A stretch of DNA of 64,000 nt, from NCBI GenBank assembly GCA_015227615.1, contig JAALGZ010000006.1:1674001-1738000 (forward strand). The letters are read 5' to 3'. The translations under genes and the position numbers were made by a program. The notes below the pieces were generated by a model. That model was given only the letters and a program-made list of their open reading frames with translations, searched no databases and was not told where the DNA came from. This stretch comes from Labyrinthula sp. Ha (taxonomy: Eukaryota > Sar > Bigyra > Labyrinthulida > Labyrinthulaceae). The first letter of the stretch is position 1; each line of letters starts with the position of its first letter. This document shows positions 62,015-64,000 of the stretch, in pieces.

Positions 62015-62033
62015 ACCAACTGGGTTAAGCTCT

Positions 62034-62879
62034 CTATCTTCTGCGGCTTGATATAAAATTTGAGTACGAAGGGTTAATAGGAGGCTGAACTGGTGGTAGG
62101 GGGATATGAGATCCATTTGGTGCAACATTATAGTTCTTATCCGCATCATAATCGCTTTCTCGACCACAAGGAACAAAACTCATTTCTATTGCATCCACCT
62201 TGGAATCTAGCTGATCGCAGACCACTCCTTGGATTGAAGGGAACATCGTTGGAATGAATTTTGATGCAAACCTAAACTTTTCTGCTACCAAAAACGCCTC
62301 CACACTTGAGTTTCTACTTGCTTTTGGTTTTGCAATACTTATTTTTTCAAAAAAAAAACTTATCTCTTCCAGTACATGCTCTAAGTATTTTCCACGAAAA
62401 ATCTTCGCAATAAAGTTGCCTTTCTCACCCAACACAAGATGACATATTCTTAACCCAGCTAATATTAGTTGCCCTTGTAAATAATTGTCTATTTCATGAA
62501 GACCAGTCACATCCGGTGCACCGTCTGACATAACAAGGTCCGCCCTTTCGCCCTTAAACATAGCAATGATCTTGTCTGTTGTCTGCTTAGAGGTTATATC
62601 ACCTTTAAAATTTTCCACACCTTTAATAGGCGCCATTTCTTGCAAGTCCACGGCCACCAGTTTAGCTTGTTTGCTTTCAAGTTCGTTCTCCAGCTTCTGC
62701 GCCACAACTTGACTCCAACTACCTGGTGCAGCGCATAAATCTACAACTCTCTTAGATCGAGAGAGGAGGTTGAACTGCTCGTCTATTTGCAACAACTTAA
62801 AAGACGAACGAGCCCTATAGCCCATTTCTTTGGCTTTCCTATAGTATATATCACGTTTCTCTTTGCTTAACTGGCCCAT
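62034..62879 (-). CDS. TRM7: TRM7/FTSJ1-type tRNA 2'-O-ribose methyltransferase
   Basis: A single-exon protein of 281 residues starting MGQLSKEKRDIYYRKAKE, typical of eukaryotic TRM7/FTSJ1. The S-adenosylmethionine site is VVDLCAAPGSWSQV (residues 45-58). The RrmJ-fold catalytic tetrad K-D-K-E is complete: Lys28 in SFKLL, Asp119 in MSDGAPDVTG, Lys159 in FIAKIFRG and Glu194 in SSVEAF. The family methylates the ribose at positions 32 and 34 of the anticodon loop of certain tRNAs, with partner subunits (Trm732, Trm734 in yeast). The cytosolic paralogue fits better than the mitochondrial MRM2 or nucleolar SPB1, because there is no presequence or long C-terminal domain. The tail after residue 225 is short and proline-rich. 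Its stop lies only 19 bp from the dynein stop on the opposite strand. Confidence 0.93.
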   Translation of the reverse strand: MGQLSKEKRDIYYRKAKEMGYRARSSFKLLQIDEQFNLLSRSKRVVDLCAAPGSWSQVVAQKLENELESKQAKLVAVDLQEMAPIKGVENFKGDITSKQTTDKIIAMFKGERADLVMSDGAPDVTGLHEIDNYLQGQLILAGLRICHLVLGEKGNFIAKIFRGKYLEHVLEEISFFFEKISIAKPKASRNSSVEAFLVAEKFRFASKFIPTMFPSIQGVVCDQLDSKVDAIEMSFVPCGRESDYDADKNYNVAPNGSHIPLPPVQPPINPSYSNFISSRRR

Positions 62880-63169
62880 CGAGAATATTAACCGGTAATG
62901 TCATATTAACTGTCTTTTTTGGTACAACCTAAAGGGCTTACTGTGCAAGACAGGACTTGAAAATCATCACGATCAAGATTTTTTGCCCTATAAAGGGGAA
63001 AAGGTATGATTTTTTCGAAGTCATAGCTATTTTATGTAGCTATTTAAAGCAATTCTTAGTGAGTTCATAGTTCTTGCCTGGCACCTGGACAGATGTCAGA
63101 AGAAGATAATTCAGTGTCTCACCGAAGAAATTTTGGGTAAACAGAAGAAATGACACAAGTTGTTTCTGA
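62880..63169. other. 5' flank of TRM7
   Basis: Presumed promoter and 5' UTR of the minus-strand TRM7 gene. No distinctive element was recognised. Confidence 0.4.
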
Positions 63170-64000
63170 GTCTAAGCTTACGTCAACTTAGCACCTCCAG
63201 GGGCCCCAAACTGCACGAGCTGAGGAAAATTGAGAGTCAAAGTAGTCTCACTCAACGTCGGTAGTCTTGCTCAATACAAACTCTCTACAATAGTAATACT
63301 CACACATGAACTTCCATTCCTACTGATTTACTTCAAGAAGTTAGAGAGAATGGTATTTAAAACATTGAAAAAGTAAATGAAAATGCCAGTAAGAATGGAA
63401 AATAAAGGCGATTTGTTTCACAGGGCGACTCCAGCTCCACTGGCGTAGCGATCTTTGTGTGTCAGGAACTTCTTCAGGACCTAACTGGCACCTACAGAGT
63501 GAGCGGCAGAACCATTGCTCTTGAGATTAGATCAAGTAACAATAAAAAACTTATTTTAGTAAACGTGTATGTACCCCATAGTGGACTGTCAGCCCGGGAT
63601 TATGAAATATTCTTAGAAACATTACAATAAAACATAAAGGAGTGAAAAAGAGGAGGTTAACAATTATTGGAGGTAATTGGAATGCTCAGATCAAAGGAGC
63701 ATGGAAAAACGCCAACAACAAGTATGGGCTATCATCAAGAAGCAACAGGAACGAAAAGGTATTAGAAGATTTTTTTCCTAGAATAAAATAGAAATCTTAT
63801 ATCACAGGCATAAGAAATAAAAGAAACGATCCAGAAGACATGTTACATTCAAGCCGTAGAATAGCCAGAAAAAATTATCAGATTAAGAATTCTTCAATGC
63901 CAGCTCATCGAAAACAATCATTTCCTTCAATGTAAATAAAAGATCAGCAAAGACATCTGGCAGCATGAACCAAAAAGCCACATGGGAATACAAATATCCA
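63170..64000 (+). mobile_element. LINE remnant, endonuclease region, running off the right edge
   Basis: Plus-strand translation gives successive pieces of an apurinic-type endonuclease as found at the start of LINE ORF2. RGPKLHELRKIESQ (about 63195) matches the N-terminal block. GDSSSTGVAIFVCQELLQDL (about 63425) matches the GGVAIfv block. NKKLILVNVYVPHSG (about 63544) matches the VYAPHSG block. TIIGGNWNAQI (about 63661) matches the GDFNAxI catalytic block, with the usual Asp replaced by Asn. Stops and frame changes separate the pieces, so it is not functional. Reverse transcriptase would follow to the right, outside the window. It may belong to the same family as the 40.4-41.6 kb remnant, but the two cover different domains. 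Confidence 0.72.

Overview
The window is nuclear DNA of a flagellated microbial eukaryote that I cannot place in a named lineage. Two axonemal dynein heavy chains mean the organism builds a motile flagellum. Two Zn2Cys6 regulators, a class best known from fungi but also reported from some algae and amoebae, sit in the same window. The noncoding DNA is AT-rich and gene-poor. Yet every intron I can resolve (12 in three genes) is only 28-33 bp long, with GT-AG ends. I see no rRNA, complete tRNA, CRISPR array, operon or bacterial signal.

Layout. 1-2735 (-): N-terminal part of an inner-arm axonemal dynein heavy chain (DNAH6/DNAH14-like tail), running off the left edge. 2.8-9.0 kb: no supportable gene. 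9.07-9.62 kb: a MITE-like element plus a fragment of another copy. 10.5-11.3 kb (+): histidine-phosphatase-family protein, convergent with a three-repeat MYB protein at 11.8-13.0 kb (-). 13-24.6 kb: gene-poor, with an ACCGT/ACGGT motif cluster (13.5-13.8 kb) and a second MITE-like copy (15.1-15.6 kb). 24.6-25.9 kb (+): Zn2Cys6/PAS-like regulator A, convergent with an unrecognised basic protein at 26.1-26.8 kb (-). 27-36 kb: gene-poor, with dispersed-repeat remnants. 36.2-37.4 kb (+): regulator B, a paralogue of A with the same four intron positions, convergent with a probable type I membrane protein at 37.7-38.3 kb (-). 38.3-47.8 kb: gene-poor, with a decayed LINE reverse transcriptase at about 40.4-41.6 kb and a second copy of a TCCTCA-rich repeat. 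47.9-62.0 kb (+): a complete two-headed-class axonemal dynein heavy chain of 4,681 residues in five exons (best guess DNAH2/I1-beta-like). It ends 19 bp from the stop codon of a convergent TRM7/FTSJ1-type tRNA methyltransferase (62.0-62.9 kb, -). 63.2-64.0 kb: the endonuclease part of a LINE, leaving the window on the right.

How the genes relate. The two dyneins would work in the same organelle. The MYB and the two Zn2Cys6 proteins are nuclear regulators, and TRM7 modifies the tRNA anticodon loop. Four convergent pairs account for eight of the nine genes (3' gaps of 491, 201, 209 and 19 bp). The genes look dense and nearly intronless, in islands separated by long stretches that look like decayed repeat DNA. 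No cluster resembling a dedicated pathway was found.
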